In this document: piece by piece, positions 51,216 to 59,476 of the stretch
How the letters are laid out: each line of letters begins with the position of its first letter
Numbering within the stretch: position 1 is the stretch's first letter
IMG/VR virus record: IMGVR_UViG_3300015374_000001
Span: 30,197 to 94,196 of that record
DNA from: a virus
DNA: 64,000 nt
Direction: 5' to 3' (one strand)
The notes under the pieces: model-generated
Seen by the model: only the letters and a program-made list of their open reading frames with translations
What the model was told of the DNA's origin: nothing
Database searches by the model: none
Position numbers and translations under genes: made by a program

Positions 51216-51680
51216 ATGGCCGATACAACTCTTACAGGTGCTAATGGCGAGTTAATTAAAGCCTACACAAGCGGCGGATCTTCTCGTCACCAAAGCTCAG
51301 TGTTAGCAGTTAGTGGAGCAGATGGTGCGATTCGTGCTGATCTGCTTCGCGGTATCACTGTCGATGATGTAGCAACTCAGTGGACCGCTGGTGCTTCTGG
51401 GTTAATTCAGGTAATTGAAGACGATGCCACGCCGGAACGCCTGAACAACGGAACTTCGATTCCGTGTAAAGGTGTAGCGGTTGCTCACATTTTGGCCAAC
51501 ACAGGACGCCTTGCGTTTGGTAGCTCGAACGCTGTCCGCGCAGGCGACTCTTCATTAAATACTCCATTTTACATCGATGTTGGTGGACCGCCGATGTTGA
51601 TCCGTGTTGATGATGTAAATAAGGTTTGGGCTGCTGTTCAAACAGATGGCGATTCTGTCATTTGGGGCGTTCTTTTCTAA
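51216..51680 (+). CDS. Small virion decoration-like protein
   Basis: 154 residues. TLTGANGELIKAYTSGGSSR and SSLNTPFYIDVGGPPMLIRV give a beta-sandwich look as in head-decoration or fibre-adaptor proteins. Unassigned. Confidence 0.5.
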   Translation: MADTTLTGANGELIKAYTSGGSSRHQSSVLAVSGADGAIRADLLRGITVDDVATQWTAGASGLIQVIEDDATPERLNNGTSIPCKGVAVAHILANTGRLAFGSSNAVRAGDSSLNTPFYIDVGGPPMLIRVDDVNKVWAAVQTDGDSVIWGVLF

Positions 51681-51686
51681 AAGCTC

Positions 51687-52514
51687 ATGGGTATTCCCGC
51701 ATTTCTCTGGTTCCTGCTCCAAGGAGCACCTGGCAATATATCCGGGGCGGGAAGCATCCCGTCTGCGGAGGCATTCGGCTCCCCAACTGTTGTAAGGAAT
51801 CCCCCTGCGCTTGGTCTGCTGCCCTCGCAGACTCTTTACCCTGACCCAAATCTTCAGCCACAGGGACCGGTAGCCCTTACAACTATTCAGGCTACCGCGA
51901 TTCCAAGTGCTGAGGCATTTGGTAATGCGACAATAATTGCTGGGCCGAAGCAGATCCTTGATGCTGGTGGTATTCCATCGGCCGAGGCATTCGGTACACC
52001 GTCTGTTGGCGGGACAATTACTGGCGCTGGTGGAATTGGTTCTTCTGAAGCATTTGGTACGCCGGTCGTTTTGCGGACAGCTACCGGTGTTGGTGGAATT
52101 CCATCTGCCGAAGCATTTGGTAATCCGATTGTTGGCCGTGGTGCATTCGTAACTATTGCCGGTGCAGGCGGGATCGCATCCGCAGAAGCATTTGGCAATG
52201 CCAAGATAAACTTAATAATCAGGGTAATCGGGATTGCTTCTGCGGAAGCGTTTGGTGCATCTACTGTCCGTGGCCTGATAAGTATCCGGCGCTCGGTCTA
52301 CCCGACGCAAGCTTATGAACTCTCTGCTCGGGCATCAGGCGCTATTGCAGATGAGATACTTAAGGGAGGGTTCGATGCCTTCCATGGCACAGGCGTAGAC
52401 GCAGATGAAATACTTAAAACTGGTCTTGTCGTCGAACACAATAAGGGCGGGATTGTTGATGAGCCTATGACCGACGGCGATGCTGACTACTTTACCGGGG
52501 CTGTAGAAGTCTAA
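51687..52514 (+). CDS. Repeat protein with (P)SAEAFG units
   Basis: 275 residues. Seven copies of a unit based on GGIPSAEAFG.P.V occur from about residue 20 to 195. The end is a non-repeat domain. Similar repeats are found in phage tail and fibre proteins. A structural stalk or spacer is likely. Confidence 0.65.
   Translation: MGIPAFLWFLLQGAPGNISGAGSIPSAEAFGSPTVVRNPPALGLLPSQTLYPDPNLQPQGPVALTTIQATAIPSAEAFGNATIIAGPKQILDAGGIPSAEAFGTPSVGGTITGAGGIGSSEAFGTPVVLRTATGVGGIPSAEAFGNPIVGRGAFVTIAGAGGIASAEAFGNAKINLIIRVIGIASAEAFGASTVRGLISIRRSVYPTQAYELSARASGAIADEILKGGFDAFHGTGVDADEILKTGLVVEHNKGGIVDEPMTDGDADYFTGAVEV
51741..52272 (+). repeat. Seven-copy degenerate tandem repeat
   Basis: Coding repeat, units of roughly 60 to 110 bases centred on ggcattTggt-type codons for SAEAFG. 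The nucleotide sequence varies while the peptide is kept, so the repeats are old and under protein-level selection. Confidence 0.6.
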
Positions 52515-52529
52515 GGAGGATTTAATCCA

Positions 52530-52877
52530 GTGGCATTTGTTATCAAACAGGGCGACACCAGGCCCACCTATGTAGCTCAGTTAAAGGAGAATGTCGGCCA
52601 GACGGATGAGCGGCCGATTGATTTAACTGGTGCTCAGTCGGTCAACTTCATCATGAAGAAGACCAATGCTTCGGCTACTGCGCCATTTGATGTAAAAGGC
52701 GTAATGACGATTGAGAATGCGACCGCAGGAATTGTGGAGTACACTTGGGGAGCAGCCGACACCGCAACCATTGCTGACTATGATGTAGAATTTGAAATAA
52801 CCTGGGCACCTGGCGCTGTCGAGACTGTGCCGAACAAGGGCTACCTGTCCGTCAGTGTTGTTGCCGACCTTGGCTAG
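52530..52877 (+). CDS. BppU-like N-terminal domain protein
   Basis: 115 residues from GTG 52530. FVIKQGDTRPTYVAQL, LTGAQSVNFIMKKTNAS and VEYTWGAADTATIADYDVEFEITW match the small domain found at the start of phage baseplate upper proteins. Alone here, so it may be a baseplate adaptor. Confidence 0.65.
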   Translation: MAFVIKQGDTRPTYVAQLKENVGQTDERPIDLTGAQSVNFIMKKTNASATAPFDVKGVMTIENATAGIVEYTWGAADTATIADYDVEFEITWAPGAVETVPNKGYLSVSVVADLG

Positions 52878-52885
52878 GAGGAAGA

Positions 52886-53155
52886 ATGGCATTAACTATT
52901 CGTGAACAAAAAGCTGGTAGCCGTCCTGGGAAGGGATATCCGACTTCCCATCCAACTCGCCCTGCTCGCCCGCTCAATGCGGCTAGCCAATTCGTAGGTG
53001 TGCGTGGAGCTACGCCGACTGAAGGCAGGACCGGACGAATGGCTACAGCAGGTAGGCGCATCTCGCGCAGGCCAGACAAGATTGAGAAATACCCCACCGC
53101 TAGCAGCCGAACGATCATTGCTAAGACCGGTGGCATTATGCAAGGATTCTTTTAA
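52886..53155 (+). CDS. Basic low-complexity protein
   Basis: 89 residues. Rich in Arg, Gly, Pro and Thr (GSRPGKGYPTSHPTRPARP, GRRISRRPDKIEKY). Possibly disordered. Unassigned. Confidence 0.4.
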   Translation: MALTIREQKAGSRPGKGYPTSHPTRPARPLNAASQFVGVRGATPTEGRTGRMATAGRRISRRPDKIEKYPTASSRTIIAKTGGIMQGFF

Positions 53156-53157
53156 AA

Positions 53158-54627
53158 ATGACGCTTGTTGCAGCAGTTGGTGGCGCGACGCTGAGCAAGC
53201 GTCCCAGGCTAACTAAAACAAATACCATATCGTCTTCTGCTGTCGGCGCTACGCCGCTGTCGGTAGAAGGTATGGCTGGCCAAACTGCCGACCTACTTAG
53301 AATAAATAAGGCACCGGGCGATGTAAATCTATGGCGAATGGCTCCGGGTGGATCTTTGATCCATGCAGCCGATAGCCAATTCACTGCTGGATATGATTTC
53401 TATATAGCTGGTGAAGGAAATCCACGAGCCAATTTGTCTTGGTCTGGATTTGGTACACAGCTACAATTTGGTAGTGGTGGTGCTGCGCTTGATACTTTTA
53501 TAAAACGCAGTGGCAATAAGGCAATACAAATTGGCCCTACGCTCAATATGAGCACCACTGATGATGGTACTTTGCCTGGCTCTACTCTTTCTATTACTAC
53601 GATTGCCACTGGCACAGGTGCCCAAGCTGGTCATTTAAATAATACCAATTTAATACAAAAAGAAGAAAAGCAGGTCGCATCTGCTGCTAATGTTAATCTT
53701 GGCCATACCCTATCTCTTGCAAGCTATTACGGTGGATTCTCAAGTCCAGTAGCAGCAGTAGGAACTTCTCATGTATTAACTATTTCTCAATTGATTGAGA
53801 AGAGTGGTAATAACTCTTCTGAATTCACCCCATTAGCTGTTTATATGGCTAATAATGTCGGGACTGCTACGGGTGGCGATGGTCTTAATCCCGGCCGAAT
53901 GTGGTTGACCGATTTCATTATGCATGGTCCTGTGGGGGTTCAACCGAACCTGCTATCAGGATTCAACCTGCTGATGAACAATTATTACAACGGTTCGCCT
54001 TCGGTAACTGGGCGTTCAGCAGCGATGGCCATAACGTCTTGGCCTGGAATTACTTCAGGAAATGGTACTGATGGCCAAGCCACCTCGCCAACCTATCCTG
54101 TCGATATCGGCATTTTGGTTACTGGTGGTGCCGGTGACAGCCAGGCGTCGATCACGCGCAACGGCTACAACACCGGCATTAAAATAGGTGGCGGTGGCTC
54201 GGCTTGGATTCCTTCGATGGAAGGCAGGATCGGCCGAGGAATTGATGTAGGCGCATGGATCACAGAGGGCATGGTGATCAATAACCGCCATAGCTCAGTT
54301 GCCGCAGACACAGGTGTAGGCTTAGAAATAACAAATACATCAGCTAGTCGCGCCAATAGAGCATTTAAAATAAGCGGCTCGGGTACTTGGTTACGCTACA
54401 TGGAAGTTCTCAACAGCGCCGGTACACCGGTCTGGTTACTTGAAACATTAAGCGGAACCACTAGACAGTATGTTTCTGGATTCCAAGAGTTTGAAGAAAT
54501 AACAGATCCAGCGGCAGGCAGCGCGAATCGTGCTCGTCTTTATATTAAGGACAACGGTTCAGGTAAATCACAGCTTTGCGTCCGGTTCCCAACCGGCGCA
54601 GTACAAGTTCTATCTACGGAGCCATAA
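53158..54627 (+). CDS. Tail fibre protein, copy 2 of duplicated cassette
   Basis: 489 residues. The N-terminus is short and basic (LSKRPRLTKTN). The central part shares GRMWLTDFIMHGPVGVQPNL and MNNYYNGSPS with the protein at 40954, and the C-terminus again ends NRARLYIKDNGSGKSQLCVRF. Both genes are followed by a small coiled-coil gene. Receptor-binding fibre that diverged after duplication. Confidence 0.7.
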   Translation: MTLVAAVGGATLSKRPRLTKTNTISSSAVGATPLSVEGMAGQTADLLRINKAPGDVNLWRMAPGGSLIHAADSQFTAGYDFYIAGEGNPRANLSWSGFGTQLQFGSGGAALDTFIKRSGNKAIQIGPTLNMSTTDDGTLPGSTLSITTIATGTGAQAGHLNNTNLIQKEEKQVASAANVNLGHTLSLASYYGGFSSPVAAVGTSHVLTISQLIEKSGNNSSEFTPLAVYMANNVGTATGGDGLNPGRMWLTDFIMHGPVGVQPNLLSGFNLLMNNYYNGSPSVTGRSAAMAITSWPGITSGNGTDGQATSPTYPVDIGILVTGGAGDSQASITRNGYNTGIKIGGGGSAWIPSMEGRIGRGIDVGAWITEGMVINNRHSSVAADTGVGLEITNTSASRANRAFKISGSGTWLRYMEVLNSAGTPVWLLETLSGTTRQYVSGFQEFEEITDPAAGSANRARLYIKDNGSGKSQLCVRFPTGAVQVLSTEP

Positions 54628-54809
54628 TGATTCCTATCAATGCGGAAGTCACACTTGCATTAATTACGCAGCTTTACGGTGAAGCCCTTGGTGCATCTAA
54701 GCGTGTCGAAGAGCTTGAGCGTGAGATTAAAGAACTCAAGGCGCAATTAAATGGTCATAAGGATGAGCATCAGCCAGCACCCATGCCAGGGGTGACGCCA
54801 GTTAAATGA
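54627..54809 (+). CDS. Short coiled-coil protein, cassette copy 2
   Basis: 60 residues from ATG 54627 (TAATG overlap; the 54576 frame start is inside the fibre gene). A heptad-rich helix (GASKRVEELEREIKELKAQL) precedes a Pro-rich tail. Same place and design as the 42272 gene. Confidence 0.6.
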   Translation: MIPINAEVTLALITQLYGEALGASKRVEELEREIKELKAQLNGHKDEHQPAPMPGVTPVK

Positions 54810-55285
54810 GCACCCGTGATCGCGCACAATTTCTTGGACCAACTGCGCTTGAGAAATTACCTGATGCATTTATAAAAATACAAAGGCGTAAATTCAAGCT
54901 CACTCTCTACAAACGCGCAGGTAGAGAATTTGATATACAGCCATGGGTATGCCGGATAGCGGTAGGCGCTATTAAATTTGACACACCGGCTAAGCCCTAT
55001 CTCGTGCTCGGCAAGGAATCCCCGCCGACCTACACAGCGCCGAATTCGCAATGGGCTCTCGACGCAGGATTCAAGCCTGGTGAGAAGTTGCCACACGATC
55101 ACCCCGCAAATCCATTAAGGGGAGCTTTCCTCTGGCTAGATGACCACGGGATAGGCATCCATGGAACTCCAAATTTGCTGAGCCTCGGCACACGAGCTAG
55201 CCACGGCTGCATCAGAGTCAGCGAAGAGGATGCAATCTATCTTTACAACAACGTCCCGCTAGGCACCAACGTTTTAGTTATTTAA
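54806..55285 (+). CDS. L,D-transpeptidase (YkuD)
   Basis: 159 residues. The catalytic motif IHGTPNLLSLGTRASHGCIRV has H119, H133 and the nucleophile C135, the classic YkuD signature HXXX...SHGC. Such enzymes join or modify peptidoglycan peptides with L,D bonds. No signal peptide is seen, so it may ride on the virion or act inside. Unusual for a phage. Confidence 0.8.
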   Translation: MSTRDRAQFLGPTALEKLPDAFIKIQRRKFKLTLYKRAGREFDIQPWVCRIAVGAIKFDTPAKPYLVLGKESPPTYTAPNSQWALDAGFKPGEKLPHDHPANPLRGAFLWLDDHGIGIHGTPNLLSLGTRASHGCIRVSEEDAIYLYNNVPLGTNVLVI

Positions 55286-55286
55286 T

Positions 55287-57398
55287 ATGCTGGCAAGTAA
55301 GACTTTACAGCGGGTCAGAAAGAAACCTGCATCTACAGCTTTAGCTGTTCCTCCGCAGCCGGTTAACGGATTTACTCAAGCAGCGTATCTCTACGATTCG
55401 CTTGGAGTAAATGTCCATGTCACTGCAACCGGCACGAGCTATGACAATTGGACTAATGTTCAAGCAGCTTTGGCCGAGATGGGTATTCGCCATGTGCGCG
55501 ACGGAATGTATGGATCTTGGTATGACTTCCGTTGGCAATTTGCTAGGCCAAAAATAAGGGCAGTTAATAACCGTAATGTAAACCTGCCTGCCCCTAGTAC
55601 CAATGACCGTGGCCACCCTATATTTTTTAATGTTCTTATGCCCGGTTGGGCTCCGAACAATCAATTAAATCCTAATGCTAGGTGGTTCCACCAACAAACT
55701 ATTGATATCGTCGGGCGCACCGGTGGCACATTTGCGCTGAGGTTCCGTCAGCAAGGAACCAGCGCGACACAAACTACCGGCCAGCTTGCATTTAATGCGT
55801 CAGCCGCCACGATTCAAGCAGCACTTCGAGCCCTTACCTTCATCGGAAATAATGTAACTGTGTCAGGGCCGGATGGTGGGCCTTGGGTAGTTACTTATTC
55901 TGGCACATTATTAAATCAAGCTCAGAATAGGCTCGAATCAACCATTGAGATGGGCGATAATCTCACGGGTGGTAGTGATCCTGTTCATTCAGGTGTAAGG
56001 GTTTTGGGTCAGCCAAACGGTGATGCTACCTGGGATGCTTCTCTGCTTGTGCCTACAAATGATGGCGGTCACCAGCATTACGATGGAAATGCTGGACCCA
56101 CTGTTGCAATTAAAGGCGTCGGCAATCCTATTCCAAATGGATCTACAGTAAATCCAAATGGGGTTCCAGCTAATTGGAGTTTTGCCGATGCAGAAATGCC
56201 TTGGACAGTTATCGGCGGGTATTCCGGCCCTAATGAACCTTTAGGGAGGTATTACCACGAGGATATGCGGGGGTCTGTTAAGGCTGTTCGTGATATTCTA
56301 AAAACTAAAGAAAGCATTATTGCGAACGGGCTGCCTTACGTAACCGAAGACGGTATTCAAACTAACGTCAAGGCAAAACAATTGCCGATGTATGGCATTT
56401 GTGTTATGGATAACGGATTAATTCCTACTTATGGCAAGTGGGGCGTCGGTCAAGAGGTGGCAGATCTAGGCGACCGCCATCCTTATGACAATATGACTGA
56501 CCCGTGTAGGACTCGCTGCGATACAGCATTTGTAACACAGGCGACAATTTTTGATAATAATACTGGCCAGGCTGCTCCTGATCCGGCGACTTTATTGCCA
56601 TGGGCTGTAACCGAGATGGGTTACATATCGAGGGGCATCAGCAGTGCTCAGACCGTTACTCCAAATTTCCCGGCATCTGGCTACTGGCCTCACCCTGACG
56701 ATGTTATTGCTGAGTACCTTTGCCGTCTTTGGTTGTTGTATCATTTTGAATATAATGTCAGGCGTTTCTTCATCTATGAATTCATGGATGAACAGAATAA
56801 CTCGTTTGATGTTGAGTGGAACTTTGGCATAGTTAAATACGACTACACTCGCAAGGCCCAATTCTATTCTCTTCGCAATCTGCTTAGGATAATAGGTTTT
56901 GGTGAAGCCTCGTCTGGTGCTCGCCGCAAGCTGAACATTCTGACACCAACAGGATTTACTCCATACGGATCAGACGGCTCAGGCCAGAATAAACAAACAC
57001 AAGCATTCTCTGGTGGTAGTGTTCCTGTAGGTCAAGCTTGGCTTACGCATCCAGATTTGATGCGTTATTACCAGGCGCAACAGAATGACAATACTTGGCT
57101 TTATTTTATGGTGCGTGATGTATCGCTGTTTGATCGCTGCCCCGGAAATAGAAATCCAACCACGGGCCAGTTAGAATCGCTTGCAGGACTTGCGGCAGGG
57201 AGAAAGAATCCCCCTTCACAAAATCTTTTAGTAACACTGCCGGCCGAAATTACTTCATGCGAAATGTATACGCCGACCGCTGGCGGGACCACGACTCCTG
57301 ATGATGGCTTTGCCCCAACGGAGCTTTTGCCAGATGGAAATAACCGGGTAACAGTTCCTATTGCTGGCAACATGCGGATACTTAAATTAAGCAATTAG
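55287..57398 (+). CDS. Glycosidase with inserted beta domain
   Basis: 703 residues. A GH-A-type barrel related to domain A of the 1694-residue protein (YLYDSLGVNVHVTATGT, ALAEMGIRHVRDG), with acid/base E317 (SGPNEPLG) and candidate nucleophile E443 (VTEMGY). A small domain at about 146-228 (GGTFALRFRQQG to EMGDNLTGG) interrupts the barrel and has the pattern of GGTFxLxF modules found in actinobacterial proteins. It acts on a host surface polysaccharide, inferred. Confidence 0.7.
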   Translation: MLASKTLQRVRKKPASTALAVPPQPVNGFTQAAYLYDSLGVNVHVTATGTSYDNWTNVQAALAEMGIRHVRDGMYGSWYDFRWQFARPKIRAVNNRNVNLPAPSTNDRGHPIFFNVLMPGWAPNNQLNPNARWFHQQTIDIVGRTGGTFALRFRQQGTSATQTTGQLAFNASAATIQAALRALTFIGNNVTVSGPDGGPWVVTYSGTLLNQAQNRLESTIEMGDNLTGGSDPVHSGVRVLGQPNGDATWDASLLVPTNDGGHQHYDGNAGPTVAIKGVGNPIPNGSTVNPNGVPANWSFADAEMPWTVIGGYSGPNEPLGRYYHEDMRGSVKAVRDILKTKESIIANGLPYVTEDGIQTNVKAKQLPMYGICVMDNGLIPTYGKWGVGQEVADLGDRHPYDNMTDPCRTRCDTAFVTQATIFDNNTGQAAPDPATLLPWAVTEMGYISRGISSAQTVTPNFPASGYWPHPDDVIAEYLCRLWLLYHFEYNVRRFFIYEFMDEQNNSFDVEWNFGIVKYDYTRKAQFYSLRNLLRIIGFGEASSGARRKLNILTPTGFTPYGSDGSGQNKQTQAFSGGSVPVGQAWLTHPDLMRYYQAQQNDNTWLYFMVRDVSLFDRCPGNRNPTTGQLESLAGLAAGRKNPPSQNLLVTLPAEITSCEMYTPTAGGTTTPDDGFAPTELLPDGNNRVTVPIAGNMRILKLSN

Positions 57399-57435
57399 TA
57401 GGCTGCAACTGCTAGCTGTTCTAATGGACTAGAAT

Positions 57436-57810
57436 ATGAGAAAAACAGATTTAGCTTGGGCGGCAGGATTTATTGATGGTGAGGGCTGCTTGTCTTTTTG
57501 TCCTAATCCACAGCTTTCTGCTAGCCAGTTCAACTTAGAACCTTTAGAAGAATTGCAGCTTTTGTTTGGCGGCAACATCACGCCTCCCAAATCTAATGGT
57601 GTGTCGCAATGGTATGTCGGCGCACACAAAGCTGTAAACGTTGCTAGATTGATTCTTCCGTACCTAAAGGCGAAAGATAATCAAGCTCGTTTATTTATAG
57701 AATGGGAAGAGCTACAAAAATTGAAGACTAGTTATTGGGTCACTCCCGAACTTAAAGAAGCTAGAATTAAGTTGTCTAGCTCGATGCGTGAACTCAACTC
57801 ACGCCGGTAG
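57436..57810 (+). CDS. LAGLIDADG homing endonuclease
   Basis: 124 residues. WAAGFIDGEGCLSF (residues 8-21) is the LAGLIDADG motif and only one copy is present, so it should act as a homodimer. It cuts a specific DNA site to spread itself. Free-standing at the end of the rightward operon with no intron visible. A -10-like TAGAAT just upstream gives no ribosome site. Confidence 0.8.
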   Translation: MRKTDLAWAAGFIDGEGCLSFCPNPQLSASQFNLEPLEELQLLFGGNITPPKSNGVSQWYVGAHKAVNVARLILPYLKAKDNQARLFIEWEELQKLKTSYWVTPELKEARIKLSSSMRELNSRR

Positions 57811-57833
57811 ACTAGTCCACAGAAAGAGAAAGA

Positions 57834-57862
57834 CCCCCGCCTCGGAGAACGGGGGCCTTTCC
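57834..57862. terminator. Two-way intrinsic terminator
   Basis: CCCCCG (57834-57839) pairs with CGGGGG (57850-57855). On the plus strand CCTTTCC follows. On the minus strand TCTTTCTCTTTCT follows, the better U-tract. It lies where the rightward and leftward operons meet. Confidence 0.7.
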
Positions 57863-57917
57863 ACTACACGGTACGACAGGTACGGGATACCCACTAACGG
57901 GTAGCGGGCTGACAAGC

Positions 57918-58490
57918 CTAGCGCACAGCGCGGCGACCTGTCAAGTAGTACAGGCCGAAGCCTATGCTAGCGAGTACCAAACCGGCAATTAGTAAAATAC
58001 CGGTAGGCGCTCCGGTGAAGGGAAGCGTACCCTGCTGCTCACCCGCAACCGGCGCGACTGGCTGGCCAACATCATGCGTCGGCCCATTGACTCCACCGCC
58101 ACCTTGCTCCTTACCAGCGACTTCGCTAGGAATATTAGGAGTTTCCTCGGGCGGAGTATCTTCAACCACAGGAATTTCTGGTGCCTGATAATCAGGTGCG
58201 GAGGGAGGGGTTTCAACCGGAGGTGTTACCGGTGGCGTCACGGGAGGGGTGACCGGAGGGGTTTCCTCACATTCGGTCGGCAGTCCTTCAGACTCCGACT
58301 TGGGCACTTCAACTAATTGCCCATTAATGCAGACCGTAACTTTTTCTTCAACCGGCGGAACACAATCAGGATGATCGTAGCCGTGTTGATTTTTATAGTC
58401 CACGCACTGCGGCGATCCTGGTACCCATGCCGAAGCGGTAGGAACAGCAATAAATAAACCCATCGCCGCTAGTCCAGCAGCGAGTAACAT
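57918..58490 (-). CDS. Sortase-anchored surface protein (LPFTG)
   Basis: 190 residues from ATG 58490 (the frame is open to 58586; a good site AAGGAGGG lies well upstream near 58510, so the exact start is unsure). A signal peptide (MLLAAGLAAMGLFIAVPTASA) precedes a Cys-bearing domain, then a Thr/Pro-rich wall-spanning region (TPPVTPPVTPPVETPP). The C-terminus has LPFTG, a hydrophobic stretch and a GRRAVR tail: a sortase cell-wall anchor. A phage protein displayed on the cell wall of its host, perhaps in lysogeny or to block superinfection. Confidence 0.75.
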   Translation of the reverse strand: MLLAAGLAAMGLFIAVPTASAWVPGSPQCVDYKNQHGYDHPDCVPPVEEKVTVCINGQLVEVPKSESEGLPTECEETPPVTPPVTPPVTPPVETPPSAPDYQAPEIPVVEDTPPEETPNIPSEVAGKEQGGGGVNGPTHDVGQPVAPVAGEQQGTLPFTGAPTGILLIAGLVLASIGFGLYYLTGRRAVR

Positions 58491-58582
58491 CTTCTTGATA
58501 ACGCATCCCTCCTTCAAAGGGATCGGGTCTAGTAAGACTAGTACAGGTCGCGCGAGAGCGCAAGACTGTACCGGATCTTGCA

Positions 58583-58996
58583 TCACTTAGGCCATTCAAT
58601 CAGTGGCAGATGCTTTGCAAGGGCTGAGCTAAGGCCGTCTACACTATATTCTAAATTACGTTTGAAGCTTTGGAAAAACATATGCTCTTCGCCGCCAGAC
58701 AGTACGTTTTCAAGGTCGCGCTCAGCCTGGTTTTGCAGTGCCGCTAGATGCAAATGAACTAATTCATGAACAATACAATGGCGAGTCATCGGTAGATCAT
58801 GCTCACGGATATCTTCGCATACGTAAAGATGAGCTACCTTGCGACCGTAGACAGGAAAGATCGCAGCAAAAGAATCTTCGCTCTTAGGCGGATCATGCTC
58901 TAGCTCGATAGTCCAGTCACGAAGCTCAACGACATCAGCTATCCACCTAATGTATTTGCCTAATTCTTTCCGGTCCTTCTTGGTCATCTTTCTCAA
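58583..58996 (-). CDS. HExxH zinc metallopeptidase
   Basis: 137 residues from TTG 58996. CIVHELVHLHLAAL has the zinc motif H77 E78 xx H81 with a third ligand unassigned. WTIELEHDPP and HLYVCEDIREHDLP fit SprT-like or small metallopeptidase folds. No signal peptide, so it is cytoplasmic. Next to the surface-protein gene. Confidence 0.65.
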   Translation of the reverse strand: MRKMTKKDRKELGKYIRWIADVVELRDWTIELEHDPPKSEDSFAAIFPVYGRKVAHLYVCEDIREHDLPMTRHCIVHELVHLHLAALQNQAERDLENVLSGGEEHMFFQSFKRNLEYSVDGLSSALAKHLPLIEWPK

Positions 58997-59135
58997 TTAT
59001 GTTTCCTTCCTCATCACGCTCCACGATTTGATTAGCAAACCACTTCAGCAGGGGCGAAACATCAAAGCGGTGGTAATTGGGATCATCTTTGTGGATGATT
59101 CTATCCTGACTCAATGTCTCGCCTTCCTCCCTCAA
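58947..59135 (-). CDS. Small acidic protein
   Basis: 62 residues from TTG 59135 with AAGGAAA nearby. Charged throughout (IVERDEEGNIIEKDDQEG). Overlaps both neighbours. Unassigned. Confidence 0.45.
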   Translation of the reverse strand: MREEGETLSQDRIIHKDDPNYHRFDVSPLLKWFANQIVERDEEGNIIEKDDQEGPERIRQIH

Positions 59136-59382
59136 TCGATTTTCCTTTTCTTAATTGTCCACCTTCGTTCATCGGGATATGCCGATCCATATAGTTGTAT
59201 ACCCCGGTGCGGGTCATTTCCATATCGCTGGCAATTATTTCCATATCCAGACCCTTGGCATGGCCAGCTTTGATTGCTTTGGCTAATTCTCTTTCCCTGC
59301 GCGCGAGCCTGATACGCAACTCGTTGCGCTGATTTATTAAGCCCTGGATCTTGGCTCTATGTAAATTAATGAGCGTGGCCAT
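59101..59382 (-). CDS. Helix-turn-helix protein with coiled coil
   Basis: 93 residues. A basic helical N-terminus (RNELRIRLARRERELAKAI) and an HTH-like segment (LDMEIIASDMEMTRTGVYNYM). Possible small DNA-binding regulator. Confidence 0.5.
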   Translation of the reverse strand: MATLINLHRAKIQGLINQRNELRIRLARRERELAKAIKAGHAKGLDMEIIASDMEMTRTGVYNYMDRHIPMNEGGQLRKGKSIEGGRRDIESG

Positions 59383-59476
59383 TGCCGGTGATCGCCGAGA
59401 CTATGATGAATAAAATAATTAAACGACACATCCAAACTTCAATACTAGTTAGTGGACGATACTGGTATTTCTTCAT
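59366..59476 (-). CDS. 36-residue membrane peptide gene
   Basis: ATG 59476 has a near-perfect ribosome site GGGAGGTGG. The product starts MKKYQYRPLTSIEVWMCRL and continues into a hydrophobic helix (IILFIIVSAITG). It overlaps the previous gene's stop and the next gene's start by 17 bases. Holin- or toxin-sized; function unknown. Confidence 0.6.
   Translation of the reverse strand: MKKYQYRPLTSIEVWMCRLIILFIIVSAITGNGHAH

Noticed and set aside
57430-57435. TAGAAT as leaderless promoter for the LAGLIDADG gene.
   Set aside because: It touches the ATG, so a transcript starting seven bases later would omit the start codon.
5020-58540. Repeated ACTAGT-containing palindromes (near 5026, 38562, 57810, 58532, 59445).
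   Set aside because: Flanks differ and positions do not share a function; a six-base palindrome at this frequency may be chance.
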